DNA of 64,000 bases from Variovorax sp. J22G73 (GTDB lineage: Bacteria > Pseudomonadota > Gammaproteobacteria > Burkholderiales > Burkholderiaceae_C): assembly GCF_030317035.1 (NCBI RefSeq), contig NZ_JASZYK010000008.1:186001-250000 (forward strand), read 5' to 3'. Shown piece after piece: positions 1 to 9,781 of this stretch. The notes beneath the pieces were generated by a model. That model saw only the letters and a program-made list of their open reading frames with translations, was not told the origin of the DNA and did no database searches. Each line of letters opens with the position of its first letter. Position 1 is the first letter of the stretch. Position numbers and translations under genes: made by a program.

Positions 1-267
1 GGCGCGGCCGGCGGCCGTGTCCAGCGCCTTGAGCGCCTTGTCGGCGATGGCCGCGTCGTCGGGGTCCAGCAGCTCTTTCGCGCCGCGCGCCACGGCCCCC
101 GGCGCGTATGAGGCCTGGTAGCGCGGCTGCACGCCTTCGAACTGAAGCAGCGCCTCGGCACGGCCCTGCGCCCAGCCCACCACGGGCGCCAGCAGCAACG
201 CGGGCAACAACAGCAACAGGGAACAACGTGAAGCGGCGGACGGGGAAAGGCGGTTCAGGACAAGCAT
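1..267 (-). CDS. Exported protein of unknown function, N-terminal part only
   Basis: The frame is open to the window edge, so only the first 89 residues are present. It begins MLVLNRLSPSAASRCSLLLL and continues with a leucine-rich core ending near VVGWAQG, which looks like a Sec signal peptide with cleavage after about residue 34. The mature part begins with a short alanine/glutamate stretch and gives no recognisable domain. The ATG is the only in-frame start with a plausible leader. It is the upstream end of a leftward gene whose body lies outside the window, so no function can be given. Confidence 0.6.
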   Translation of the reverse strand, partial: MLVLNRLSPSAASRCSLLLLLPALLLAPVVGWAQGRAEALLQFEGVQPRYQASYAPGAVARGAKELLDPDDAAIADKALKALDTAAGRA

Positions 268-370
268 GGCGCCATTATTGGCGCCGCTCCTTTGCGCGCC
301 GGATTAGCCCTGAGCCCGCCGTGGCGTCAGTCCACGCATCGCCCGGGCCCGCCCCCAGCAGGGGAAAAAA

Positions 371-1120
371 CTAGAACCGCGTCCCGACCGACAACCGCAC
401 CATGTCCTGCTCCGTGAAGTTCACCTTCGGGTCATACGCCACCCGAACGAACCAGCGCGGCCAGTCGTAGGTCACCGTGAGCCCCGCGCGGCGGATGAAC
501 TGACCGTCCACCGTGCCCTGCTTGGCCAGCAGGTCGACGGTCAGGCGCTGCCGCTCGGGCAGCGGCAGCCGGTAGACGAGGTGCACGTCCTGCTGGTCGG
601 GGTTGAGCCGGTTGTCGCGAATCAGCGAGAGCGACAGCGCCGTGCCGTCGCTCCACTTGTAGCCGCCGTACACCGTGTACGAATCGTTCGGGTCGAAGTT
701 CAGGTTGGCGTAGCTGCGCAGGTTGGTGCGCCCCAGCCCCGTGCCCACGAACCAGCTGTCGCCCGTTTCCACCGCGAGGCTGCCGCCGACGAAGCCGCCG
801 GAGGCCACCTGAAGCGACGGCAGCACGCGCACCGGCCCCAGCGTGAAGGTGTGGTCCCAGCCGGCGCGCGGCTGCGCGAAGTCGAGCACCGGCGAGCGGA
901 ACCAGCCGATCCACACGTTGCCGTCGCCGTAGGTGTAGCGCAGGTTCAGGTCCAGCCCCGGTCCAGCGGGCAGGCCGCCGCCCGACACGCGGTAGGCGCC
1001 CACGGTGAGCTTGAAAGGCAGCTCGGCCGCGTCGTCGTCCGCGCGGGCGGCAGGCGCGAAGGCCAGCAGCGCGAGCCCGAGCAGCCCAGGAGCGGCGAAC
1101 AGAGGTTGCATGCGTGCCAT
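371..1120 (-). CDS. Predicted outer-membrane beta-barrel or exported protein, unknown function
   Basis: The product is 249 residues. It starts MARMQPLFAAPGLLGLALLA and carries a signal peptide ending at about PAARA. The mature chain is rich in glycine and aromatic residues in alternating patterns (for example LNLRYTYGDGNVWIGWF and YTVYGGYKWSDGTALSLSL) and ends in the aromatic residue F after LSVGTR, a pattern typical of outer-membrane barrels. I do not recognise a specific family. It starts 5 bases after the DUF1345 gene and is probably the last gene of a LysR/DUF1345/barrel operon. A second ATG three codons in would also serve. A much longer open frame continues upstream, but it runs through the DUF1345 gene in another frame and is not real coding. 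Confidence 0.7.
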   Translation of the reverse strand: MARMQPLFAAPGLLGLALLAFAPAARADDDAAELPFKLTVGAYRVSGGGLPAGPGLDLNLRYTYGDGNVWIGWFRSPVLDFAQPRAGWDHTFTLGPVRVLPSLQVASGGFVGGSLAVETGDSWFVGTGLGRTNLRSYANLNFDPNDSYTVYGGYKWSDGTALSLSLIRDNRLNPDQQDVHLVYRLPLPERQRLTVDLLAKQGTVDGQFIRRAGLTVTYDWPRWFVRVAYDPKVNFTEQDMVRLSVGTRF

Positions 1121-1125
1121 GGCGC

Positions 1126-1797
1126 TCAGAACAGGCTCGCGCCGATGTTGATGAGCAAGGCCAGCACCGTCGTGTTGAACAGGTACGCCAGGATGCAATG
1201 CACAGAGCCGATGCGCCGCATGGGCTTGGACACGAAGGACACGTCCGCCGTCTGGCCCGAGGTGCCGATCACCGCCGAGAAATAGAAGAAGTCGCCGTAG
1301 GTGGGCGGCTCCTCGTCCGGAAACTGGATGCCCGCCTTGAGCCCCTTGCTGGTCGAGGCGTAGTAGTCGTGCGCGTAGTGCAGTGTGAACATCACCTGCG
1401 TGAAGGCCCACGACGACACCACCGTGAGCCCGGCCAGCGCGACATGCGCGATCTTCTCGAGCCCGTGCATGTCCTTCACCACCGCCAGTTCGCCGCCGAT
1501 GGCCGCCAGGCTCGCGATGGCCGAGACCACCACCAGCACCAGGATCACGCCCTGCCCCTCGTCCTGCACCTTGGCGCGCACGCGCATGAGCTGCTGCGAC
1601 GAGCGCGTCATCATCACCGCGGCCAGCAGCACGTACAGGCAGGCGCCGGTGTTCCAGGCGATGAGCAGACGCGTGACCAAGTGCGCTTCCACGGCCGAAG
1701 GCAGCAGCACGCCCACCGCGATGGCGATGGCCGCGGCAATGAACAGGCGCGGGCGCACGACCATCTGGCGCAGGAGTCGGTGTCTGGGGAGTTTCAT
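1126..1797 (-). CDS. DUF1345 family integral membrane protein
   Basis: The protein has 223 residues and about five hydrophobic segments (starting near residues 17, 44, 85, 120 and 200). The pattern of a basic start MKLPRHRLLR, a TRSSQQLMRVRA loop, and the conserved YASTSKGLKAGIQFPDEEPPTYGDFFYFSAV region is typical of DUF1345 inner-membrane proteins, whose function is unknown. Its ATG overlaps the stop of the upstream LysR gene in an ATGA arrangement, implying translational coupling. The LysR protein may therefore regulate its own operon or act with this membrane protein. Confidence 0.8.
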   Translation of the reverse strand: MKLPRHRLLRQMVVRPRLFIAAAIAIAVGVLLPSAVEAHLVTRLLIAWNTGACLYVLLAAVMMTRSSQQLMRVRAKVQDEGQGVILVLVVVSAIASLAAIGGELAVVKDMHGLEKIAHVALAGLTVVSSWAFTQVMFTLHYAHDYYASTSKGLKAGIQFPDEEPPTYGDFFYFSAVIGTSGQTADVSFVSKPMRRIGSVHCILAYLFNTTVLALLINIGASLF

Positions 1798-2810
1798 CGG
1801 GGCTTGGGCGCGGACTTGGAGGCGGACTTGGAGGCGGGACTGCGCATGGGCTCGCGCTTTGTGTTCTGGCCTGCGACTGTCGGCGAAGCTCTCTTGCGGC
1901 TACCTGACGAAGACGGCCTGGCGCGGCTTTCTTGCGCCGTTTCGAGCAGCCAGTCACGAAATGCCGACACCTTGGGCCGGTCGCGCCCAGCCTCGGGGCA
2001 CACGAGGTAGTACGCGAAGTCTTCGAGCCAGCTCGCGCGGCTGAGCGCCACCAGCCGGCCCTCGGCGATGTCCGGCGCCATCATCGCGGCCGGCAGCAGC
2101 GCGGCGCCCTGTCCCGCGAGCACGGCCTTCAGCAGCAGGCCCGCGTCGTCGAACGAAGGGCCGCGCGCGGGGCCCGCGTCCTGCACGCCCTGGGCCTCGA
2201 ACCACGCGCGCCAGCCCTTGCGCTCGGCATCGTTCACGCGCGGCCAGTGCAGCAGGTCGGCCGGCTGCTTCGGCTTGCCGCGTTCGGCCACCAAGGCGGG
2301 CGCCGCGACCGCCACCATCTCGACCGTGAGCACGCGCTGGCTCGCGAGGCCGGGGTACTGGCCCATGCCATGGCGAATGGCCACGTCCACGCCGTCGCGC
2401 GAGAAGTCGGCCAGCGCGTGGCCGGTCTGCAGCTGCAGGTCGATGTCGGGGTGCGCGTCCTGGAAGGACTTCAGCCGCGGCACCAGCCACGCCGACGCGA
2501 AGAACGGCGTGGCGCTGACGGTGAGAAGACCGGTCTCCTCGGGCACCGCCACCCTTTGCGTGGCATCGCTGATCTGGCGGAACGCATTGCGCACCGGCGG
2601 CAGGTAGGCCTGGCCCGCATCGGTCAGGAAGATGCCGCGGTTGACGCGACGAAACAGCGGCACGCCCAGGTGCTGCTCCAGCGTCTTGAGCAACTGGCTC
2701 ACGGCACCGGGCGTGACGCACAGTTCGTCGGCCGCGTTCTTCACCGAGAGATGGCGTGCGGCGGCCTCGAAGGCGCGCAATGCGTTGAGCGGTGGGAGCT
2801 GGTGTTCCAT
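1794..2810 (-). CDS. LysR family transcriptional regulator, GcvA-like
   Basis: The protein has 338 residues. An N-terminal winged helix-turn-helix covers about residues 6-65 (PPLNALRAFEAAARHLSVKN, then VTPGAVSQLLKTLEQHLGVP), followed by the LysR substrate-binding fold with GcvA-type features such as DGVDVAIRHGMGQYPGL. The last 40 residues form an unusual basic, low-complexity tail ending SKSASKSAPKPR that extends past the normal 300-residue family length. It is transcribed divergently from the MFS transporter 98 bases away and overlaps the DUF1345 gene downstream. It could control either side. The ligand is unknown. Confidence 0.85.
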   Translation of the reverse strand: MEHQLPPLNALRAFEAAARHLSVKNAADELCVTPGAVSQLLKTLEQHLGVPLFRRVNRGIFLTDAGQAYLPPVRNAFRQISDATQRVAVPEETGLLTVSATPFFASAWLVPRLKSFQDAHPDIDLQLQTGHALADFSRDGVDVAIRHGMGQYPGLASQRVLTVEMVAVAAPALVAERGKPKQPADLLHWPRVNDAERKGWRAWFEAQGVQDAGPARGPSFDDAGLLLKAVLAGQGAALLPAAMMAPDIAEGRLVALSRASWLEDFAYYLVCPEAGRDRPKVSAFRDWLLETAQESRARPSSSGSRKRASPTVAGQNTKREPMRSPASKSASKSAPKPR

Positions 2811-2908
2811 GCGTTAGCAAATCTGATCTGGATCGACAAGTTTTTCTGGCTTGCACATCGATGCCGCCAGGAAGACCATTTAGGCATTCTGAACCCAGGC
2901 TCCACCCG

Positions 2909-4168
2909 ATGTCGAACAGGAACACCTCGCACACGCAACTGCCCGGGCACTCCGCCGCCCAGCGCACAGGCCTCTTCCGCGGCTGGCTGGTGGTCGCAGG
3001 CGCGTTCACCGTCACCTTCGTCGGCTTCGGCAGCGCCTACACCTTCAGCGCATTTCTCGAATCGCTGCAGAAGGACTTCGGCGCTTCACGTGGCTCGGTG
3101 TCGCTGGTGTTCTCGCTGGCCGGCTTCCTGTATTTCGGTCTCGGCGTGCTCAGCGGCCCCTTGGCCGACCGCTGGGGTGCGCGGCGCCTGGCGGTGGCGG
3201 GCATGGTGCTGGTGGGGCTGGGCCTGGCGTTGGCGGGCCAGGCGCGCAGCCTCACGCAGGTGTACCTGGCGTACGGGCTGGGCGTGGGCCTGGGCGTCGG
3301 CGCGTCCTACGTGCCGGTGCTGGGCGCGGTGCAGCGCTGGTTCGTGCGGCGGCGCGGCTTCGCGTCGGGGCTGGCCGTGAGCGGCATCGGCGTGGGCACG
3401 CTGGCGATGCCGCCGCTGGCGGCGTACCTCATCACGACGCTGGGCTGGCGGCACGCCTACCTGGCGCTGGGCATCGTCGCGGTGGTGCTGGGCGTGGGCA
3501 TGGCGCTGCTGATTGCGAACGACCCGCGCGACCACGGCCTGGCGCCCGACGGCGATGCGCCGCAGCCATCGATTGCAGCCAATGCGCCCACAGGCTTCAC
3601 GCTGCGCGAAGCCGTGCGCTCGCGGCGCTTCGCGGGCCTGTACGCGGCCTGCCTGGTGTGCTCGTTCGGACTGTTCGTGCCTTTCGTGCACCTGGTGCCG
3701 TACGCGCTCGACCACGGCGTGCGCGCACCCTCTGCCGTGATGCTGCTGGGCGCCATCGGCGTCGGCAGCACGGCGGGCCGCTTCTTTCTCGGCGGGCTGG
3801 CCGACCGCATGGGGCGCGCGCCGGCCATGGTGCTGATGGTCGTGGGCATGGCGCTGTCACAGCTTGTGTGGGCAGCGTCCAGCGGGTTCTGGGGGTTGGC
3901 CGTGTTCGCGTTTTTCTACGGCGCGTTCTACGGCGGCTTCGTGGCGCTGCTGCCGGCGCTGGTGATGGACTTTTTCGGCGGGCGCAGCATCGGCGCGATC
4001 CTGGGCGTGCTCTATACCAGCGTGGCCTTCGGTACGCTGGTCGGGCCGGCCGCGGCGGGGTTCGCGTTCGACGCCAGCGGCAGCTACCTGTGGCCGATCC
4101 TGTTCGGCGCGGGTGCGAATGGGGTGTCGGCCGGCATCCTGTGGCCGATGGCGCGTCGGGGCCAATGA
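2909..4168 (+). CDS. MFS transporter, monocarboxylate/oxalate-formate antiporter type
   Basis: The protein has 419 residues and about 12 hydrophobic segments. After a short polar N-terminus, GWLVVAGAFTVTFVGFGSAY begins the first helix, and the family loop GPLADRWGARR between helices 2 and 3 is clear, with a matching LGGLADRMGRAP in the second half. This layout resembles MFS carriers of carboxylates (OFA/MCT types). I chose the ATG giving MSNRNTSHTQ, since the frame upstream belongs to the intergenic region. It diverges from the LysR gene, which is its likely regulator. The substrate cannot be read from the sequence. Confidence 0.82.
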   Translation: MSNRNTSHTQLPGHSAAQRTGLFRGWLVVAGAFTVTFVGFGSAYTFSAFLESLQKDFGASRGSVSLVFSLAGFLYFGLGVLSGPLADRWGARRLAVAGMVLVGLGLALAGQARSLTQVYLAYGLGVGLGVGASYVPVLGAVQRWFVRRRGFASGLAVSGIGVGTLAMPPLAAYLITTLGWRHAYLALGIVAVVLGVGMALLIANDPRDHGLAPDGDAPQPSIAANAPTGFTLREAVRSRRFAGLYAACLVCSFGLFVPFVHLVPYALDHGVRAPSAVMLLGAIGVGSTAGRFFLGGLADRMGRAPAMVLMVVGMALSQLVWAASSGFWGLAVFAFFYGAFYGGFVALLPALVMDFFGGRSIGAILGVLYTSVAFGTLVGPAAAGFAFDASGSYLWPILFGAGANGVSAGILWPMARRGQ

Positions 4169-4216
4169 CCCGATGCACCGACAGCCCGCCACGCAGACCG
4201 GGGAGTACAGTCGGGA

Positions 4217-4375
4217 ATGACCCAACCAACGCCCTCCGTTTCCAGCCCGCCCCCCGTGGCTGCCGCCCCAGAGATCACGGAGACCCAGGCGTTCACGCGT
4301 GCCTGGGTTCTCTTCTTCGTGCTGTTCGTCGTGGTGATCGGGCTGCTGTGGGGCCTGAAGGCTCACTTCGGCTGA
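4217..4375 (+). CDS. Small single-pass membrane protein
   Basis: A 52-residue open frame starts MTQPTPSVSSPPPVAAAPEI and ends in one strong transmembrane helix (AWVLFFVLFVVVIGLLWGLK) and a short HFG tail. The N-terminus is proline/alanine rich. It lies 48 bases after the MFS gene in the same direction and could be co-transcribed. The ribosome-binding site is weak. It is too short for a family call. The clean hydrophobic helix and high-GC third positions argue for a real gene. Confidence 0.5.
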   Translation: MTQPTPSVSSPPPVAAAPEITETQAFTRAWVLFFVLFVVVIGLLWGLKAHFG

Positions 4376-4402
4376 TCACCCTCCCCCCGCAACGCAAGAC
4401 GC

Positions 4403-5299
4403 TCAAGAAGCCTTCTGCACCAGCTTCAGCACGCTCGAGAAATCGAGCGCGCCATGGCCCGCGAGGCTGTGCGCCGCATACAGGCTGCGTGCCAGCCCGC
4501 CCAAGGGCGTGGCTGCGCGCACGGCGGTGGCGTTTTCTTGCGCCAGGCCCAGGTCCTTCAGCATCAGGTCGGTGCCGAAGCCGCCCGCATAGTTCTTCGA
4601 GGCGGGCGACGTTTCCATCACGCCCGGCATCGGGTTGTACTTTTCCAGCGCCCAGTTGCCGCCCGAGCTGCGGCGCATGATTTCGCTGAGCACCTTCGGG
4701 TCGAGCCCGTTGGCCACGCCCAGCGCCAGCGCCTCCGAGGTGCCGATCATCAAGATGCCGAGCAGCATGTTGTTGCAGATCTTCGCGGTCTGGCCCGCAC
4801 CGGCGGCGCCGGCGTGGAAGATGTTGGCGCCCATCTTCTCGAGCACGGGGCGCGCGCGCTCCAGGTCCTTGGTGTCGCCGCCGATCATGAAGGTCAGCGT
4901 GCCGGCAATCGCGCCGCCGGTGCCGCCCGACACGGGCGCGTCGATCATCGCCACGCCCTTGGCCGCGGCCGCCTCGGCCACCTTGCGCGACGTGGCCGCG
5001 GCGATGGTGCTGCTGTCGATCACCAGCGTGCCGGCCTTGATGTTCTCCAGCAGGCCGGGCTTGCCCGCGCCGCCGAGGAACAGGCCCTCGACGTGCGCGC
5101 TGGCCGGCAGCATGCTGACGACCACCTCGGCGTCGGCCACCGTCTCGGCGGCCGAGCCGGCAATGGGCAGCCCTTCGGCGGCGAACTTCCTGCAGGCGTC
5201 GGCCGACAGGTCGAAGGCGCTGAGCGTGTGGCCGGCCTTGAGCAGGTTCAGGGCCATGGGGCCGCCCATGTTGCCCAGGCCGATGAATGCGATCTTCAT
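4403..5299 (-). CDS. mmsB: 3-hydroxyisobutyrate dehydrogenase
   Basis: The enzyme oxidises 3-hydroxyisobutyrate to methylmalonate semialdehyde with NAD in valine breakdown. The 298 residues start with the Rossmann motif MKIAFIGLGNMGGPMALNLL, followed by the substrate signature DAPVSGGTGGA around residue 120 and the catalytic lysine region GAGQTAKICNNMLLG around 165-180. Length and motifs match the family. It is the last gene of the leftward operon mmsA, LprI-like, acyl-CoA dehydrogenase, hydrolase, mmsB; its product is the substrate of MmsA encoded at the other end. The related tartronate semialdehyde reductases share the fold, but the operon decides for valine. Confidence 0.92.
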   Translation of the reverse strand: MKIAFIGLGNMGGPMALNLLKAGHTLSAFDLSADACRKFAAEGLPIAGSAAETVADAEVVVSMLPASAHVEGLFLGGAGKPGLLENIKAGTLVIDSSTIAAATSRKVAEAAAAKGVAMIDAPVSGGTGGAIAGTLTFMIGGDTKDLERARPVLEKMGANIFHAGAAGAGQTAKICNNMLLGILMIGTSEALALGVANGLDPKVLSEIMRRSSGGNWALEKYNPMPGVMETSPASKNYAGGFGTDLMLKDLGLAQENATAVRAATPLGGLARSLYAAHSLAGHGALDFSSVLKLVQKAS

Positions 5300-5356
5300 G
5301 TGTCTTGTCTCCGTGGTGCTGTGCAGGAAATTCTTTTCAGGGAATGAAGCCGTCGC

Positions 5357-6472
5357 TCAGGCCAGCGACGCCAGCTCGGCCGGCATCTCGCCGCGCGGGC
5401 GCAGGTGGTCTTCGATGAAGGCGGGCGTGATCTCTTCGAGCGTGGCCGGGCTCCAGCGCGGGTTGCGGTCCTTGTCGACCAGCACCGCGCGAATGCCTTC
5501 GGCGAAGTCCTTGTGCGCGCAGAAACCCAGCGAGGCCCAGTACTCCAGGCGGAACACCTCGGCCAGCGACATGCGGTACACGCGCTGCCACAGCTCGAAG
5601 CTCAGCGCGGCCGAACTCGGGGCGCCCTTGATGAAGGTGTTGGCCGCGGTCTGCAGCCAGGCGTCTTCGCTCTGCAATTCGCGCAGGCGTTTCGCGATGT
5701 CGAGCAGATCGTCGCCCGCCATCAGCGCGTTGATGGTGTCGTAGTGCTCGCGCACCTTCGACGGCGGCAGCTCCGCGCCCTCGCCGGCCTTGGCCAGGAT
5801 GCGCGACAGCGTGGCGCGGTCGGCCTTGTTGTCGCCGGCCCAGGTGGTCGATGCAATGGCGTCCAGCACGTCGGCCTTGCGCTCCTGCGGCACCAGCACG
5901 TCGGCCAGGCCGCAGAAGATGGTGTCGTGCGCGTTGATGTTGGCGGCCGTCAATGCCAGGAACAGGCCGGTGCGCCCCGGCGTGCGGCGCAGGAACCAGC
6001 TGCCGCCCACGTCGGGGTACAGGCCGATGTTGATCTCGGGCATGGCGATGCGGCTTTGCAGCGTCATCACGCGGTGCGAGGCGCCGGCCAGCAGGCCCAC
6101 GCCGCCGCCCATCACGATGCCGTGGCCCCAGCACAGGAAGGGCTTGGGAAAGGTGTGGATCAGGTGGTCGAGCTCGTACTCTTCGCGGAAGAAATCTTCG
6201 GCGTAGGTGTTGCGCTCGGGGCCGCAGTCGAGCAGCGTCTGGTAGAGCTGGCGCAGGTCGCCGCCGGCGCAGAAGGCCTTCTCGCCCGCGGCCTGCAGCA
6301 GCACGCCGACGATGCCCGCGTCTTGCGCCCATTCGCGCAGCTTGGGCGTCAGCAGCCGCACCATCGCCACGGAAAGCGAGTTGAGCGAGGCCGGCGAATT
6401 GAGCGTGGCCACGCCGAAGCGCTGGCCACCGGTGGTCTTGATTTCGTCGAAGAGAACTACGTTGTCGGTCAT
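5357..6472 (-). CDS. Enoyl-CoA hydratase/isomerase family, probable 3-hydroxyisobutyryl-CoA hydrolase
   Basis: The product has 371 residues, about 100 longer than plain enoyl-CoA hydratases and the usual length for 3-hydroxyisobutyryl-CoA hydrolases, which release free 3-hydroxyisobutyrate for MmsB. Crotonase-fold motifs are present: KAFCAGGDLRQLY near residue 66, GIVMGGGVGLLAGASHRV near 115, and MPEINIGLYPDVGGSWFLRR near 140, the last being typical of the hydrolase branch. The ATG giving MTDNVVLFDE is chosen because it sits 37 bases after the upstream dehydrogenase stop; the frame further upstream is antiframe of that gene. The context, between an acyl-CoA dehydrogenase and mmsB, fits valine catabolism. 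Confidence 0.85.
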   Translation of the reverse strand: MTDNVVLFDEIKTTGGQRFGVATLNSPASLNSLSVAMVRLLTPKLREWAQDAGIVGVLLQAAGEKAFCAGGDLRQLYQTLLDCGPERNTYAEDFFREEYELDHLIHTFPKPFLCWGHGIVMGGGVGLLAGASHRVMTLQSRIAMPEINIGLYPDVGGSWFLRRTPGRTGLFLALTAANINAHDTIFCGLADVLVPQERKADVLDAIASTTWAGDNKADRATLSRILAKAGEGAELPPSKVREHYDTINALMAGDDLLDIAKRLRELQSEDAWLQTAANTFIKGAPSSAALSFELWQRVYRMSLAEVFRLEYWASLGFCAHKDFAEGIRAVLVDKDRNPRWSPATLEEITPAFIEDHLRPRGEMPAELASLA

Positions 6473-6509
6473 TGTTTTTTCAGGTCCTGGATGGCGGGTT
6501 GACGGCCGT

Positions 6510-7664
6510 TCAGCGGATGTCGCTGTCGCCTTCCAGCAATTTTCGCGCAACGATGACGCGCATGATTTCGTTGGTGCCTTCAAGAATCTGGTGCACGCGC
6601 GCGTCGCGCACCAGGCGCTCCAGCGGAAACTCGCTGAGGTAGCCGTAGCCGCCGTGCAGCTGCAGTGCGTCGTTGCACACGTTGAAGCCCGCATCGGTCG
6701 CGAAGCGCTTGGCCATCGCGCAATAGGTGCTCGCGTCGGCATGGCCCGCGTCCAGCTTGCTGGCCGCCAGCCGCACCATCTGCCGCGCCGCGACCAGCTC
6801 GGTCGCCATGTCGGCCAGCTTGAACTGCAGCGCCTGGAAGCTCGCGAGCGGCTTGCCGAACTGCTGGCGCTCGTGCAGGTAGCGGCGCGCCGCGTCGAGC
6901 GCGCCCTGCGCCGCGCCCACGGAGCAGGTCGCGATGTTGATGCGCCCGCCGTCGAGCCCCTTCATGGCAATGCGAAAGCCTTCGCCTTCCTTGCCCAGCA
7001 GGTTCTGCGCGGGCACGCGCACGTTGTCGAAGTTGATGGTGCGCGTGGGCTGGCTGTTCCAGCCCATCTTGTGCTCCTTCTTGCCGTAGCTGATGCCCGG
7101 CGCATCGGCCGGCACGGCAAAGGCCGAGATGCCGCTGGCGCCCGCGCCGCCCGTGCGCGCCATCAGCACCAGCACGTCGGTGGCGCCCGCGCCCGAGATG
7201 AACGCTTTGCCGCCGTTGATGACGTATTCGGTGCCCTGCAACTCGGCGCGCGTCTTCAGCGAGCCCGCGTCCGAGCCGGCACCCGGTTCCGTGAGGCAAT
7301 ACGACGCCAGCTTGCGCCCGCTCGTCAGGTCTTCGCCCCACTGCTGCGCCACCGCGTCGGTCGCCCAGGTGCCGAGCATCCACGTGGCCATGTTGTGGAT
7401 CGTGATGAAGGCCGTGGTCGAGGGGTCCACCGCGGCCATCTCCTCGAACACCAGCGCCGCGTCGAGCCGCGGCAGGCCGAGGCCGCCGACGCGCTCGGGC
7501 GCATACAGGCCGCAGAAGCCCAGCTCGCCGGCCTTGGCGATGGCTTCTTTCGGAAAGATGGCCTCCGCGTCCCACTGGGCCGCGTGCGGCGCGAACTCGG
7601 CCTGGGCGAAGTCGCGCGCGGTCTGGGCGAAAGCGTTCTGTTCTTCTGACAGTTCGAAGTTCAT
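6510..7664 (-). CDS. Acyl-CoA dehydrogenase, probable isobutyryl-CoA dehydrogenase
   Basis: The flavoprotein has 384 residues, full family length. It starts MNFELSEEQNAFAQTARDFA and shows the acyl-CoA dehydrogenase signatures CLTEPGAGSDAGSLKTRA near residue 128 and QLHGGYGYLSEFPLERLVRD near 345, with the catalytic-base region HQILEGTNEIMR after it. In this operon the likely reaction is isobutyryl-CoA to methacrylyl-CoA. Other branched short-chain substrates remain possible. Its ATG overlaps the stop of the small LprI-like gene by four bases (ATGA), so the two are translationally coupled. Confidence 0.88.
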   Translation of the reverse strand: MNFELSEEQNAFAQTARDFAQAEFAPHAAQWDAEAIFPKEAIAKAGELGFCGLYAPERVGGLGLPRLDAALVFEEMAAVDPSTTAFITIHNMATWMLGTWATDAVAQQWGEDLTSGRKLASYCLTEPGAGSDAGSLKTRAELQGTEYVINGGKAFISGAGATDVLVLMARTGGAGASGISAFAVPADAPGISYGKKEHKMGWNSQPTRTINFDNVRVPAQNLLGKEGEGFRIAMKGLDGGRINIATCSVGAAQGALDAARRYLHERQQFGKPLASFQALQFKLADMATELVAARQMVRLAASKLDAGHADASTYCAMAKRFATDAGFNVCNDALQLHGGYGYLSEFPLERLVRDARVHQILEGTNEIMRVIVARKLLEGDSDIR

Positions 7665-8070
7665 TGTTGGCGACCCTTCCAGCGGTCCAGTTCGGCGGTC
7701 CGCTTGCGGGTCGATTTCTCCAGGCAAGAGTTGAACACCAGCGGCCAGATGGAGCCGCCTTCGTTCGCTTTGGAAGCACGCTTGCAGGCGGGGTCGCGGC
7801 CCTTGAGCCAGGCCCGCTGCTCGTTGCGCAGCGCCACGCGCATCTGCGGCGACAGCGTGTTCATCACCTCGCCGTAGCGGATGTTGAGCACGGCATCGGC
7901 CGCGCGAAAGTCGCGCACCGCGCAGTCGTTCATCTGCAGCTGGTTGCCGTTCGGGTTGCAGTCGACCGGCTCGTCGGCGCCGGCCGCTTGCGCCGCGCCG
8001 GCGAACAACGCAAGCGCCGCCACCGCGCCCCAGGCCGCGGCAAGAAGCCCCTGCCTGCGAAGCCCGCGCC

Positions 8071-8074
<4 letters not shown>
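7661..8074 (-). CDS. Exported LprI-like (DUF1311) protein inside the valine operon
   Basis: The 137-residue product begins MRRGLRRQGLLAAAWGAVAA and has a clear signal peptide ending near AGAAQAAG. The mature part has four cysteines and the motif LSPQMRVALRNEQRAWLKGR, then a C-terminal NSCLEKSTRKRTAEL, the pattern of the LprI/DUF1311 family, some members of which are periplasmic lysozyme inhibitors. Its start overlaps the stop of mmsA and its stop overlaps the start of the acyl-CoA dehydrogenase, each by ATGA, so it is embedded in the operon. A periplasmic protein there has no obvious role in valine breakdown. Confidence 0.8.
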
Positions 8075-9594
<1,520 letters not shown>

Positions 9595-9692
9595 GGGGGT
9601 TTGTCTCCTGTGAATCTGGGGGGGCCCTGCGGCGGGCAGGTACCTTGGGTCTACCGGTCTGGCCGGTTCAGCCCTGCATCCTAGCTTTGCGA

Positions 9693-9715
9693 ATTTGCCA
9701 TGACAATAGACAAAT
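9693..9715. promoter_or_regulatory. Candidate LysR operator between mmsA and its regulator
   Basis: A short inverted repeat ATTTG, 13 bases, CAAAT lies in the AT-richer part of the mmsA/LysR intergenic region, 67 bases before the LysR start and about 100 before mmsA. LysR-type proteins usually bind imperfect dyads of this form next to their own promoter. The arms are only 5 bp, so this is a weak candidate. Confidence 0.3.
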
Positions 9716-9781
9716 ATGCGCGGCGGCTTTGCAAAAATGCAGACTGCTCGCGGGCAGCGAACACAGCAGACACGGGCACAC

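Noticed and set aside
371..1957. A 528-codon leftward open frame covering three genes
   Set aside because: Only its last 250 codons, from 1120 down, look like a protein with a signal peptide; the rest runs through DUF1345 and LysR in a shadow frame with arginine/histidine/glycine-rich nonsense composition.
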